Assembly: GCA_045531905.1 (NCBI GenBank)
Contig: JAZSEY010000013.1
Location: forward strand, 1-64,000
Length of the DNA stretch: 64,000 nt
Origin: RGIG6919 sp045531905
GTDB taxonomy: Bacteria > Bacillota > Clostridia > Lachnospirales > Lachnospiraceae
Direction: 5' to 3'
In this document: piece by piece, positions 44,974-53,686 of the stretch
Position numbering within the stretch: position 1 is the first letter of the stretch
Layout: each line of letters opens with the position of its first letter
The notes under the pieces: generated by a model
Database searches by the model: none
Told to the model about the DNA's origin: nothing
The model's input: the letters and a program-made list of their open reading frames with translations, nothing else
Translations under genes and position numbers: made by a program

Positions 44974-46743
44974 ATGGAAAATAAAGGTTTTTTCAATGAT
45001 TGGAAAAAAACAGCAGTGCTCACTGTAGCAGCACAGTTGGTTGTATTTCTGGTGATTGGTATTTTATCCAGAATGAATGCGGTATATGGTGTCATTGGGG
45101 CCGTGTTAGTAGCGGTTTGTACCGTGGTTGCCATTTCCACAATCAAAAAGGGAGAGGCTGCATCTAATGAAAAGAGTGACAAGTACAGAACATTATTCTT
45201 AAATTTGCCAATTGGTTTTGCGCAGGCTGAGATTTTAACAGATCCGGTCAGCAAACGCTCTATGGGTTATAGAATTGCAGATGCCAATGAGCGTTTCTGT
45301 ACATACTTCAATATTGATCCTTCTGATTATGAAGGTAAGATTCTTGGCGAAAGCAAGATGGATGTTTTGCAGGATATTAATGCATGGTTCAATGCCTACA
45401 GCAATTCCGGTACAAAGGAAGGCGAGTTGATGGCAGTTGAGATTACCATGGAGAATCTGAATAAGGTGTTCAATACAGTTATGTATAAGACTGAGAGCAA
45501 CTTTATTAACATGGTTGTCATCGACATTACAGAGCAGAAGGAAACAGAGGATAAGCTTAACAAAGCTGTTAAGGATGCCAATGTTGCATACAAGAGTCAG
45601 TCAGAGTTCCTTGCAAATATGTCTCACGAGATTCGTACACCAATCAATGGTATTTTAGGTATGATTCAGCTTACATTGTTGGCTGATGACTTACAGGCAG
45701 ATTACAGAGATAACTTGATTACCGCAAAGAAGTGTGCAGATACATTGCTTCGTCTCATCAATGATATCTTGGATATCAGTAAACTTGAGGCTGGTAAGTA
45801 CAACTTGAAGGAAGAGGTATTCGAATTAAAGAGTACTATCGAAGAGACTGTTGCAGCTCAGGTGCCGATTGCAGAAAAGAAGAAGATTACGCTTGATTGT
45901 AGTTTTGCAAGTAATCTTCCACAGACTGTTAAGGGTGACCCACAGAGAATTCAGCAGGTACTTAACTGCTTGCTTTCTAATGGTATTAAGTTTACCGAAG
46001 AGGGTGGCGTTCGTGTTAAGGTTGCCAGCATTGATGATACTCCAGATCAGTTCAAACTTCGTATTGCTGTTGCCGATTCCGGTATCGGTATTTCAGAGAA
46101 GGATAAGAATAAATTATTTATTCGTTTCAGTCAGGTAGATGCTTCAGATACAAGAAAGTATGGTGGTTCCGGCCTTGGTCTTGTTATCACAAAGCAGATT
46201 GTGGAATTGATGGGTGGTAACATTACCGTTCAGAGTAAGGAAGATGTTGGTAGTACATTTATCGTAGAGATTCCTTTGAAGGTAATTACTGCAGCGGCTA
46301 AGGAAGAAAAAGTAGAAGAAGCAGAAGAAGATGTAGCATTATTCTCAGTAAATGCAACAACTAAGCGTGCTCGTATCTTAGTAGCAGAGGATGAGCCTGT
46401 TAACCAGCAGGTAATTGGTAAGCTTCTTGGTATGGCAGGATATTCATATGATATTGCAGAGAATGGTGAGAAGGCCGTTGAGTTGTTCAAACAAAAGGAT
46501 TACGATGCAGGCTTATTCGATATCCAGATGCCAGTTATGGACGGTTTAGCGGCAACATCTGAGATTCGTAAGATAGAGTTTAAGGAAGGCAAGAAGAGAT
46601 TGCCAATTATCGCTGTAACAGCACGTGCGATGTTCGGTGATAAGGAGCGTATCTTAGAGGCGAAGATGGATGACTATATCGCTAAGCCTTACAACTTAAA
46701 TGAAGTAGTAGAGAAGTTAAATAAATATGTTAACGAAGAGTAA
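44974..46743 (+). CDS. Hybrid sensor histidine kinase
   Basis: 589 residues. Two N-terminal helices (about 12-30 and 35-52) are followed by a PAS-like sensor region (about 65-190), a HisKA dimerisation domain with the phospho-His in MSHEIRTPINGI near 215, a HATPase domain with N, G1 (DSGIGIS) and G2 (GGSGLGL) boxes, and a C-terminal receiver domain (about 468-585) with phospho-Asp in LFDIQMPVMDG and the Lys in IAKPYN. There is no HPt domain or adjacent response regulator, so the output partner is elsewhere. It starts 13 bp after galU. Confidence 0.92.
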   Translation: MENKGFFNDWKKTAVLTVAAQLVVFLVIGILSRMNAVYGVIGAVLVAVCTVVAISTIKKGEAASNEKSDKYRTLFLNLPIGFAQAEILTDPVSKRSMGYRIADANERFCTYFNIDPSDYEGKILGESKMDVLQDINAWFNAYSNSGTKEGELMAVEITMENLNKVFNTVMYKTESNFINMVVIDITEQKETEDKLNKAVKDANVAYKSQSEFLANMSHEIRTPINGILGMIQLTLLADDLQADYRDNLITAKKCADTLLRLINDILDISKLEAGKYNLKEEVFELKSTIEETVAAQVPIAEKKKITLDCSFASNLPQTVKGDPQRIQQVLNCLLSNGIKFTEEGGVRVKVASIDDTPDQFKLRIAVADSGIGISEKDKNKLFIRFSQVDASDTRKYGGSGLGLVITKQIVELMGGNITVQSKEDVGSTFIVEIPLKVITAAAKEEKVEEAEEDVALFSVNATTKRARILVAEDEPVNQQVIGKLLGMAGYSYDIAENGEKAVELFKQKDYDAGLFDIQMPVMDGLAATSEIRKIEFKEGKKRLPIIAVTARAMFGDKERILEAKMDDYIAKPYNLNEVVEKLNKYVNEE

Positions 46744-46748
46744 CGATG

Positions 46749-46776
46749 CAAGGGCGGTCTTAGGACCGTCCTTCTT
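46749..46776 (+). terminator. Terminator of the histidine kinase gene
   Basis: AAGGGCGGTC pairs with GACCGTCCTT around TTAG (46750-46773), followed by a weak T-rich tail. Confidence 0.7.
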
Positions 46777-46782
46777 ATGTAT

Positions 46783-47002
46783 AGAGATATAGTGTCATTC
46801 ACAATATTCTATTACTTGTTAAGGAGGGCTAAGTTTATTCTGTACCAATACGCATTTTTGCGAGCGAGAGCGTCTCGCTCGAATGCCTGATACTCCGCCC
46901 CATGCTGCTTAAACAGTTATGTGTGGGCACATATTTTATACAGAACAAACTAAGACATCCTAGAACAAGTAAATAAGATACTGTGAATGACACTACATCT
47001 CT
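46783..47002. mobile_element. 220-bp MITE-like palindrome
   Basis: Arms 46783-46844 and 46937-47002 are inverted copies over about 62-66 bp with few mismatches (AGAGAT-A/G-TAGTGTCATTCACA at the outer ends). The centre holds a second perfect 9-bp hairpin, CGAGCGAGA/TCTCGCTCG (46861-46881), extended by GCATT/AATGC. Part of the right half recurs at 35179. Terminal inverted repeats, small size, no coding content and a second partial copy point to a miniature inverted-repeat element; no target duplication could be confirmed. It lies between convergent genes. Confidence 0.7.
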
Positions 47003-47255
47003 AATACTCTGTTCCAGTTAGTAGCAAGTCCTTTGTATCATCATTACAAGTAATCTTCATATTTTTCGCAATACGTAACAGATAGCGGTAACGCATTTCT
47101 GTTGCCTTCAATTCATAAGTATAGCAATCGATTAAGTCTGGTTCGATTAAGTATTCTAATGTTAGCAGTATGGTCTGCAAGCGACGTTTGGTTTGCTCAA
47201 TTTCTGTAATTAATTCCCTTTGTTCTTCTAATAGCATTCGTTTCTTTTTATTCAT
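47001..47255 (-). CDS. DUF2508 (YaaL-like) small protein
   Basis: Small helical protein of 84 residues. The core EPDLIDCYTYELKATEMRYRYLLRIAK matches the DUF2508/YaaL family, in which a D-x-x-L-I-D...YEL.A...RY.YLL pattern is conserved; function is unknown. In Bacillus yaaL lies near recR. The ATG has GGGAGG upstream. The stop codon (TAG, 47001-47003) lies on the edge of the palindromic element, so its 3' end may have been altered by that insertion. Confidence 0.75.
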   Translation of the reverse strand: MNKKKRMLLEEQRELITEIEQTKRRLQTILLTLEYLIEPDLIDCYTYELKATEMRYRYLLRIAKNMKITCNDDTKDLLLTGTEY

Positions 47256-47360
47256 TCCATAACCCTCCCAAATATTTCTATGGTAATAGTATGGTAATTC
47301 CTTTGTATTTTATTCCAAAATCAGTGCAGAAAGTTTTAAAAATAAAATGTAAAAAAGATG

Positions 47361-47389
47361 TTGACAAATAGAAAAGTGAATGATATATT
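47361..47389 (+). promoter_or_regulatory. Promoter of the Tad pilus operon
   Basis: A perfect -35 TTGACA (47361-47366) and TATATT (47384-47389) are exactly 17 bases apart, followed by a 60-nt leader and a GGAGGGAGG-type ribosome site. No further promoter or terminator is evident until 55839. Confidence 0.75.
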
Positions 47390-47448
47390 AACTTTACAAT
47401 ATTACATTTTGCAAGATGGATATAGAGGATTTATAAGGAGGGAGGGGT

Positions 47449-47865
47449 TTGATTTACATCATATTGTTTTTTGTTGTAGTAACTGCGGTATACGATATCG
47501 CTTTTGGAAAGATTCCGAATTGGTTGGTATTAGCTGTTTATATAACCGGTAGTACATACACATTTTTGCATGAAGGGGTTCAGGCGGTTCCAGGTATGTT
47601 GGTTGGGATTCTGTTACCGATTGTGTTGCTGTTTGGGTTGTTTTACATACGAGCGTTGGGTGCCGGGGATGTTAAGTTGTTTTCTGCACTAGGGAGTGTA
47701 TTTGGTTTTCAGATTTTAGATGTTATTTTGTACGCTTTTATATTTGGGGCTGTTCAGTCTATATATCGGATTTTGAAGAATTGGATATGTAAGGAACATA
47801 TACATAAGATTCCCTTTGCATTATCAATTTTAGGCAGTGTTATATATGTTGTATTTTATGGATAG
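47449..47865 (+). CDS. A24 prepilin peptidase (TadV/CpaA-like)
   Basis: Membrane aspartyl protease of 138 residues that processes Flp-type prepilins. The two catalytic Asp are visible: TAVYDIAFGKIPNWL near residue 14-16 and GAGDVKLFSALG near 67-70. Four or more helices fill the protein. It uses a TTG start behind a long GGAGGGAGGGG ribosome site. First gene of the Tad operon. Confidence 0.88.
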   Translation: MIYIILFFVVVTAVYDIAFGKIPNWLVLAVYITGSTYTFLHEGVQAVPGMLVGILLPIVLLFGLFYIRALGAGDVKLFSALGSVFGFQILDVILYAFIFGAVQSIYRILKNWICKEHIHKIPFALSILGSVIYVVFYG

Positions 47866-47892
47866 AAGGAGGTAATTATGAAGCAATGAAGA

Positions 47893-48768
47893 GTGGGTAT
47901 ATTAGACAGTCAGAAGGTGTTTACTCTTCGACTGGCAGAATATGCAAATGAAACAGAGGGATTACCATTTTCGGTAATTCCATTTACACATATAGAATCA
48001 GTAAAGCAGTACCTGATGAAGAGAGAACTGGTTTATCTGTTAGTAGGAAGTGCTTGTAATTTCGAGGGACTAGAGGTCAAGAAGGTTACGTTAACGGATC
48101 GAGTCACTAGTAAAGAGGATGAGATTTATCGTTATCAGAAGGCGGCAGATTTGGTGCAAGAGATGCGATTGCGTTTTGAGACGATTATGCCATCGGCGAT
48201 CCGGATGCAGTTACAGGTTTATGGCGTGACGTCGGCTTATGGTGGTAGTGGAAAAACAACAGTAGCATTGGAATTGTTAAGACAATTGCCAGGGAGTCTC
48301 TATATTGGTATGGAGGGTTGCAGTAGTTTGGCAAGAGGGACATCAGATTTTGGACAATTGCTTTATGGAATTATGCAGAAGAATGACAATGTGATATCGC
48401 GTTTGATGGATATGGCAGAACCACATGGTGCGGGATATGTGATGCAGTCCCCTGTGTGTTTTGGAGATTTACAGGTGCTTGATCAGGAGCACCTGCGATG
48501 GTTTTTGCAACGTATTAAGGAAGAAGCTTCTTTAGGGAGTGTGATTTTTGATATGTCAGAGGCACTATCTCCAGCGTTAGTGGACTGTTGTGACAGAGTT
48601 ATCATTTTGCATCCTTGCGAAGAAGGTGATTTTAATAAGACAGAGAATTTACAACGGGCATGGGAACAGCAAGGATACCATACTTTGTACGAAAGAGCTG
48701 AACACATTTATCCTGGACGAGAAGGAGAAAGTGTACGACAGGTGGTGAGTGGAATTTTGAACTGTTAG
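47893..48768 (+). CDS. TadZ/CpaE-like P-loop ATPase
   Basis: MinD-superfamily protein of about 291 residues, with an N-terminal receiver-like half and a C-terminal P-loop half. The deviant Walker A SAYGGSGKTT is near residue 115, and IFDMSEALSPALVDCCDRVIIL corresponds to the Walker B/switch part. CpaE/TadZ proteins place the pilus machine in the cell. The start is problematic: a strong AAGGAGG precedes ATG-AAG-CAA-TGA (47878-47889), in frame with this gene, so the natural ATG frame has a TGA as fourth codon, and translation must begin at the GTG at 47893 or reinitiate. Confidence 0.8.
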   Translation: MGILDSQKVFTLRLAEYANETEGLPFSVIPFTHIESVKQYLMKRELVYLLVGSACNFEGLEVKKVTLTDRVTSKEDEIYRYQKAADLVQEMRLRFETIMPSAIRMQLQVYGVTSAYGGSGKTTVALELLRQLPGSLYIGMEGCSSLARGTSDFGQLLYGIMQKNDNVISRLMDMAEPHGAGYVMQSPVCFGDLQVLDQEHLRWFLQRIKEEASLGSVIFDMSEALSPALVDCCDRVIILHPCEEGDFNKTENLQRAWEQQGYHTLYERAEHIYPGREGESVRQVVSGILNC

Positions 48769-48775
48769 GAGGAAT

Positions 48776-50056
48776 ATGAACCAGGAGAATACATTAAAAG
48801 AACGACTTTATGAACGTGTGATGGAACAGGTTGATTTTGGCCGTTCACTGGAAGATGATGAGATTTTGACATATATTGATGGCTGCGTGGAAGAAGAATC
48901 CCAGCAACAGCACATCCCGTTAAAAGATATGTTGAAGCTTCGACGAGAGTTGTTTCATAGCTTTCGTAAGTTGGATTTATTATCAGAACTGTTGGAAGAT
49001 GACGAGATTACAGAGATTATGATAAATGGCTATCAACAGGTTTTTGTGGAAAAGGCAGGACATTTGTATCAATTGGATCGCCAGTTTAGCAGCGAGGAGA
49101 AGTTACAAGACGTAGTACAGCAAATCGTCAGCACTTGTAATCGTATGGTGAATGCGGCACACCCCATTGCAGATGCAACTATTTTGCACGGTAACATGAA
49201 GGCAAGGGTAAATATCATATTACCACCTGTTTCGTTGAATGGTGCAACGGTTACAATTAGACGATTTGCAAAAGAACCGATTACCATGGATAAGTTAATT
49301 GCATTGCAATCCTTGTCAGAGGTTGCGAGAGATGTGCTTCGGCTACTGGTGGAATGTGGTTATAACATTTTCATTTCTGGTGGAACCGGTAGTGGTAAGA
49401 CCACATTTTTGAATGCGTTAAGTGGTTTTATTCCTTCGGATGAAAGAATCATCACAATAGAAGATGTTGCAGAATTGCAGATTCCAAAGACCATTCGAAA
49501 TCAGGTGCATTTAGAGGCGCGGGAAGCAAATGTGGAAGGGGAAAATGCAATTACTATCAGAGATATGATAAAGGCGAGTCTCCGTATGAGACCAGATAGA
49601 ATTATAGTAGGAGAGGTGCGGGATGGTGCCGCGTTGGATATGCTGACTGCCATGAACACAGGGCATGACGGTTCTCTTTCTACGGGGCATGCGAATTCCA
49701 CTCGGGACATGTTGAGACGTCTGGAAACCATGGTCATGATGGGAACTGATTTGCCCATAAAGGCGATTCAGGGACAGATTGCGTCGGCAATCGATATTGT
49801 TGTCCATTTGGGCCGTTTGCGGGATAAAAGACGATGTGTGTTAGAAATATGTGAAGTGTTGGGGGTTCAGGATGGAACCTATCTGTTGCGTACGTTGTTT
49901 TCATTTCAGGAAGTGCAGACGGAGAATAGTGAAACTGTAAAAGGTAAATTGGTGTGGGTGGAAGATTTGGTGAATACAGATAAATTGGAGAGAGGAGGGA
50001 AGCGAGATGAATATGAAGCGATCAAAGCGCGATATTTATCAGGTTCCCCTTCATGA
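48776..50056 (+). CDS. tadA: TadA/CpaF secretion ATPase
   Basis: Hexameric ATPase that drives assembly of Flp pili, 426 residues. It has the N-terminal helical domain, FISGGTGSGKTTFLNAL as Walker A near residue 200, the Asp box and Walker B in RMRPDRIIVGEVRDGAA near 270, and the His box with STGHANS near 305. The ATG follows AGGAGG. It overlaps the next gene by 50 bp. Partner membrane proteins TadB and TadC follow, as in standard Tad loci. Confidence 0.95.
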   Translation: MNQENTLKERLYERVMEQVDFGRSLEDDEILTYIDGCVEEESQQQHIPLKDMLKLRRELFHSFRKLDLLSELLEDDEITEIMINGYQQVFVEKAGHLYQLDRQFSSEEKLQDVVQQIVSTCNRMVNAAHPIADATILHGNMKARVNIILPPVSLNGATVTIRRFAKEPITMDKLIALQSLSEVARDVLRLLVECGYNIFISGGTGSGKTTFLNALSGFIPSDERIITIEDVAELQIPKTIRNQVHLEAREANVEGENAITIRDMIKASLRMRPDRIIVGEVRDGAALDMLTAMNTGHDGSLSTGHANSTRDMLRRLETMVMMGTDLPIKAIQGQIASAIDIVVHLGRLRDKRRCVLEICEVLGVQDGTYLLRTLFSFQEVQTENSETVKGKLVWVEDLVNTDKLERGGKRDEYEAIKARYLSGSPS

Positions 50057-50759
50057 AATAATAGCAATGGTCGTGGTATTATGCCTGGCAATGCTTGGTA
50101 TTAGCTACTTGTTTTTTGACAGTCTTTTAGGCTTGTTAGGTCTGATGTTTCCTTTTTTAATTCTGCTTCGAGAATGTATAGAGGAGCGGAGAGAAAAAAG
50201 AAGAATGAAGGCTGTCATGGAATTTAAGGACTTTTTGGAGTGTCTTTCTAGTAATCTCTATGCGGGGCTTTCTTTGGAGAATAGTTTTATCAACGCCTTT
50301 GAACAGGCAAAGCGTATGCTTCACGAGAATTTTATCATGGAAACTGTGCTGTTAGGTTGTGTGGAAAAAATACAGAATCATGTGCCGATGGAAGAAGTGT
50401 TATTGCAGTTGGCTGATATCACGCAATTGGATGAAGTTTGGGATTTTGCTTCATTGGCAATGGTGGCTAAGAGGAATGGAGGAAATCTCATTAAGATCAT
50501 TCGACAGGCAAACGAACACATTGGAGAACGGTTACGTCTAGAACAAGAGATTGCGACATTAATTTCAGCAAAACGAATGGAACAGAGAATTATGTGTGTG
50601 ATGCCTTTTATGATGGTGGCTTACATGCAACTTACCAGTCCGGGATATTTTTCGGTTTTATATCACAATGTTCCAGGTATTGTGTTTATGGGAGTATGTG
50701 TTGGGGTGATATTTATTTCATATGAAGTTGGTGCCAAAATCATAAAAATGGCGTTATAG
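50007..50759 (+). CDS. tadB: TadB-like platform protein (T2SSF)
   Basis: Inner-membrane platform protein of 250 residues with helices near 17-50, 200-218 and 225-245. The central cytoplasmic T2SSF domain has FKDFLECLSSNLYAGLSLENSFINAF and FASLAMVAKRNGGNLIKIIRQ, both typical of TadB. The start lies within tadA (50-bp overlap) after GAGAGGAGGG, so translation is probably coupled. Confidence 0.88.
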   Translation: MNMKRSKRDIYQVPLHEIIAMVVVLCLAMLGISYLFFDSLLGLLGLMFPFLILLRECIEERREKRRMKAVMEFKDFLECLSSNLYAGLSLENSFINAFEQAKRMLHENFIMETVLLGCVEKIQNHVPMEEVLLQLADITQLDEVWDFASLAMVAKRNGGNLIKIIRQANEHIGERLRLEQEIATLISAKRMEQRIMCVMPFMMVAYMQLTSPGYFSVLYHNVPGIVFMGVCVGVIFISYEVGAKIIKMAL

Positions 50760-50776
50760 CATAAGGAGGAATCAAA

Positions 50777-52021
50777 GTGATATATCTTCATATGGTCATT
50801 TTGCTGCTGACAGGCTATCTTGCGTATTTAAAGAAAGTGAAAAGAAAGCAATTGTTAGTGATGGCTGGTGCAGTTTTGATTGCTACCATACACTTGCAGC
50901 TGATGCAACCGGAAGTGGTATGTTTTCAACGAGACGATTATGGAGAAGAGGATAGGATAGAGACTGTATATGTCAGTCAAGATAGCAAAAATTGGAAGAC
51001 ACTGGATGTTGTGATTCCTGCATTGCGATACACAAAGGAAGAGTTGGATACGCTCAGTAAGCAGGCAATGAAACAGACTGGTGAGATTTTGCTGGGAGAT
51101 AATACGTCGCTCGATTATATTCAGGAGGATGTGTGTCTGGTAGATGCAATAGAGGGGCTTCCCTTTGAGATTTCATGGAGTACCTCAGATATGGAAATTA
51201 TTACGGCAGAAGGTCAAGTGCTAAACGATAATTTGGCTACTTCCGTTGATTGTGTATTGATAGCCGAGTTTTTGTGCCAGGATGTCACTTATCAAGGGGA
51301 ATATGTGTTAACGGTGCATCCAGCAAAACTGACAGAGCAAGAGATAAAACAGAAAGAATTGCAAGCACTAATAGCGGATACAGTAAAATCACAAGAAAGA
51401 GATATAGAGGTAAACCTTCCGGAACAGTTGGGAGATTTTTGGATTTATAAGACGTTGTGTAATGAGTGGGAAAGCTTACTGTGGCCAGGGATTGCGATTT
51501 TTCTCTACCTCTATTGCAATGCAAAAAAAGAGGAAAAACAACGACAAGAAAAGAAGAGATGGAAGGATGCGTTGTTGCAGGCATATCCATATTTTGTAAA
51601 TCAATTAGTCATCTACCTTGGCGCAGGTATGACTGTAAAGGGGACGATGGAACAAATTAGAAAATCGGTGTGTCATACAGAGAAGTTGCACTTGCAGGTT
51701 TTGTGTGAAGAGATGAATAGTATGTTTTATGAAATGGAAAATGGTGTGTCTGAAAAACAGGCATATCACAATTTTGCAAGACGTTTGTCAGATTGTGGAT
51801 ATAACAAGGTTATGGCAATTGTGGTTCAGAATTTGACATTAGGCTCTAAGGGACTATTAGGACGTTTGGAGGAATTGGAAGAAGAGGCTTTTGTAAAACA
51901 AAAAGAATTCAAAAAGACAAAGGGGGAGGAGGCATCCACTAAACTATTGCTGCCCATGGTGGTGTTGCTGGGTGTCACAATGTTGCTAATTGTTGTTCCC
52001 GGATTTTTGGGAATGAGTTAG
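50777..52021 (+). CDS. tadC: TadC-like platform protein with extra N-terminal domain
   Basis: 414 residues. The C-terminal half (about 235-414) is a T2SSF domain with helices near 232-248 and 390-412 (YFVNQLVIYLGAGMTVKGTMEQI, VVQNLTLGSKGLLGRLEELE). The N-terminal half has two close hydrophobic segments (about 3-40) and then about 180 residues with an Ig-like WSTSDMEIITAEGQ pattern, presumably outside the membrane. Ordinary TadC proteins lack such a domain, although Clostridia have related variants. It follows tadB by 17 bp with AAGGAGG. Confidence 0.8.
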   Translation: MIYLHMVILLLTGYLAYLKKVKRKQLLVMAGAVLIATIHLQLMQPEVVCFQRDDYGEEDRIETVYVSQDSKNWKTLDVVIPALRYTKEELDTLSKQAMKQTGEILLGDNTSLDYIQEDVCLVDAIEGLPFEISWSTSDMEIITAEGQVLNDNLATSVDCVLIAEFLCQDVTYQGEYVLTVHPAKLTEQEIKQKELQALIADTVKSQERDIEVNLPEQLGDFWIYKTLCNEWESLLWPGIAIFLYLYCNAKKEEKQRQEKKRWKDALLQAYPYFVNQLVIYLGAGMTVKGTMEQIRKSVCHTEKLHLQVLCEEMNSMFYEMENGVSEKQAYHNFARRLSDCGYNKVMAIVVQNLTLGSKGLLGRLEELEEEAFVKQKEFKKTKGEEASTKLLLPMVVLLGVTMLLIVVPGFLGMS

Positions 52022-52056
52022 GTTTAGCATAGAAGGACTATGCAGAAAGGAGTTTT

Positions 52057-52230
52057 ATGAATACAATGGATAGGTTTTTAGAAGAAGAAGATGGAATGGG
52101 TGTCGTAGAAGTCATACTGATTATTGTGGTATTAGTTGCGGTGGTAGCGATTTTTAAAACCAAAATTACCGGCCTGGTTGAGACCTTGTGGAAATCCTTA
52201 GCCAAGGATGCAAAGAAGATATTGAAATGA
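52057..52230 (+). CDS. Flp1-like major pilin
   Basis: A 57-residue protein. After an acidic leader (MNTMDRFLEEEDG) comes the hydrophobic pilin helix GMGVVEVILIIVVLVAVVAIF with the conserved Glu at position +5 of the mature helix, then a short basic C-terminus. The G-M junction is the expected cut site for the A24 peptidase at 47449. It matches the Flp1-like family of Clostridia. AAAGGAG lies 5-6 nt before the ATG. Its stop overlaps the next ATG (ATGA). Confidence 0.88.
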   Translation: MNTMDRFLEEEDGMGVVEVILIIVVLVAVVAIFKTKITGLVETLWKSLAKDAKKILK

Positions 52231-53672
52231 AATTGAAAAATAAAGGATATGTGACTGTAACAGTGTCTTTACTACTTTGTGTCATGATATTATTTATTCT
52301 GTTTGTTTTAGAATGGATATATGTGTATACGGGAACTGGGAAAATTGCGGTTGCTACCACTTCTAATGCCAAGAGTTTGTTTGGAAATTATCACACAATC
52401 TTATTTCAGGATTATCATTTATTGATGTTAGATAAAACGTTAGCAACAGGTTCAGAAGCCAGTGTGGAGGCAATGTTACAGTCACAATTATCGTCATCCT
52501 TAACAGGTAAAAATCAGGCATTTTCCTGTAAAGTGGAAGACGTAGTTTTAACAAATACAAATCAGATTATGGAGAAGGATTTTGCCAGTGTAAAAGAACA
52601 GATACATGCATATAGTGGATATGCCATGACAGATGCATGGTTGAAATCATTAAAAAGTCGGGCAGAAGGTGTTTCAGATTATCAAAAAGAAGAATCAGGA
52701 AATACTGAACAAACCAATGAGGTATCGCAGGAGAATTTGCAGGATCCAAGAGGCTTTTTTAAAGATTTGACAGGGAAACTGTTATTGCAAATTGTTTGTC
52801 CCAAAGATATGCTTCCAAGCGATAAGACAATCGATATAAAGACATTGCCTTCAGGAGAAGCTGGAGTGAAAAGTGAAAATAATGATAATGATATTGATTT
52901 TGCCAGTGGAAAGGGAGTAGAGGAGTGGTTAGGACAATCCGTGTTTGACTGGAATCAATTATCATCAGTGCAGGAAAATGTGGAGTTGGCTTTTTATGTG
53001 TCAGATTGTTTTCGGAATGTTTATGGAAGTGATTTGGAACGTTCTGGAGTTTTATTGGCTGAACAGGAGTATATTTTGTACGGAAAAGAGTCAGACCAGG
53101 ATAATGTCATTGCAGCCATAAAGGGGATTATATTATTGCGTTTTCCGTTTAACTATGCCTGCTTAAAACAGGATTTAGCAAAACAAGGTTTGATTACCAC
53201 GGCAGCGGCTATATTATCAGTGGTAACCAAGTCTTCGGTTTCGTTTATGACTACGATTTTAACTGGTGCTATTTGTTATGGGGAAGGTATGTTAGATGTC
53301 AAGGCATTGCTGGAAGGAGAAGCGGTGCCGTTGGTAAAAAATAAAGGCGATTGGCGGTTGGATATTTCTTCTTTTCTATTACAGAGCATACAAGGTTCTG
53401 CGGTTGACAAGAAAGATAAGGGTTTGTGTTATCAGGATTATTTGACAATTCTGACGCTATTGCATCCGGGTAAAACGAAACTTTATTACCGCATATTGGA
53501 TGTGATTACCTTAAATATACGTCGGGAAGAGGATTCGTTTTCTTTTGCTCATATGATTACAGAAGCGACGGTGCAGTATCGGATTTTGTTAATGCCACGA
53601 TTTTGCAAATATTTGCAAAGGCAAGACGCATCTCTTTATACCATTTATGAAAGCAGAACGTTGCAGTATTAG
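52227..53672 (+). CDS. DUF5702-like Tad-locus membrane protein
   Basis: 481 residues from the ATG that overlaps the pilin stop codon. A single N-terminal helix (about residues 8-32, KGYVTVTVSLLLCVMILFILF) is followed by a large extracytoplasmic part with several segments rich in Gln, Ser and Asp, and a hydrophobic stretch near 330-360. It resembles DUF5702 proteins found in clostridial Tad operons, whose role is unknown; a minor pilin or assembly factor is likely. The in-frame ATG at 52188 lies inside the pilin gene. Confidence 0.7.
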   Translation: MKLKNKGYVTVTVSLLLCVMILFILFVLEWIYVYTGTGKIAVATTSNAKSLFGNYHTILFQDYHLLMLDKTLATGSEASVEAMLQSQLSSSLTGKNQAFSCKVEDVVLTNTNQIMEKDFASVKEQIHAYSGYAMTDAWLKSLKSRAEGVSDYQKEESGNTEQTNEVSQENLQDPRGFFKDLTGKLLLQIVCPKDMLPSDKTIDIKTLPSGEAGVKSENNDNDIDFASGKGVEEWLGQSVFDWNQLSSVQENVELAFYVSDCFRNVYGSDLERSGVLLAEQEYILYGKESDQDNVIAAIKGIILLRFPFNYACLKQDLAKQGLITTAAAILSVVTKSSVSFMTTILTGAICYGEGMLDVKALLEGEAVPLVKNKGDWRLDISSFLLQSIQGSAVDKKDKGLCYQDYLTILTLLHPGKTKLYYRILDVITLNIRREEDSFSFAHMITEATVQYRILLMPRFCKYLQRQDASLYTIYESRTLQY

Positions 53673-53686
53673 GGAGGTGTTATGTT

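Noticed and set aside
46783..47002. Full insertion sequence
   Set aside because: There is no transposase frame inside the 220 bp; it is at most a non-autonomous element.
47878..47889. Separate 3-codon leader gene
   Set aside because: It is listed as a possibility in the findings, but because it is in frame with the TadZ-like gene a nonsense change is the simpler reading, so no gene is annotated.
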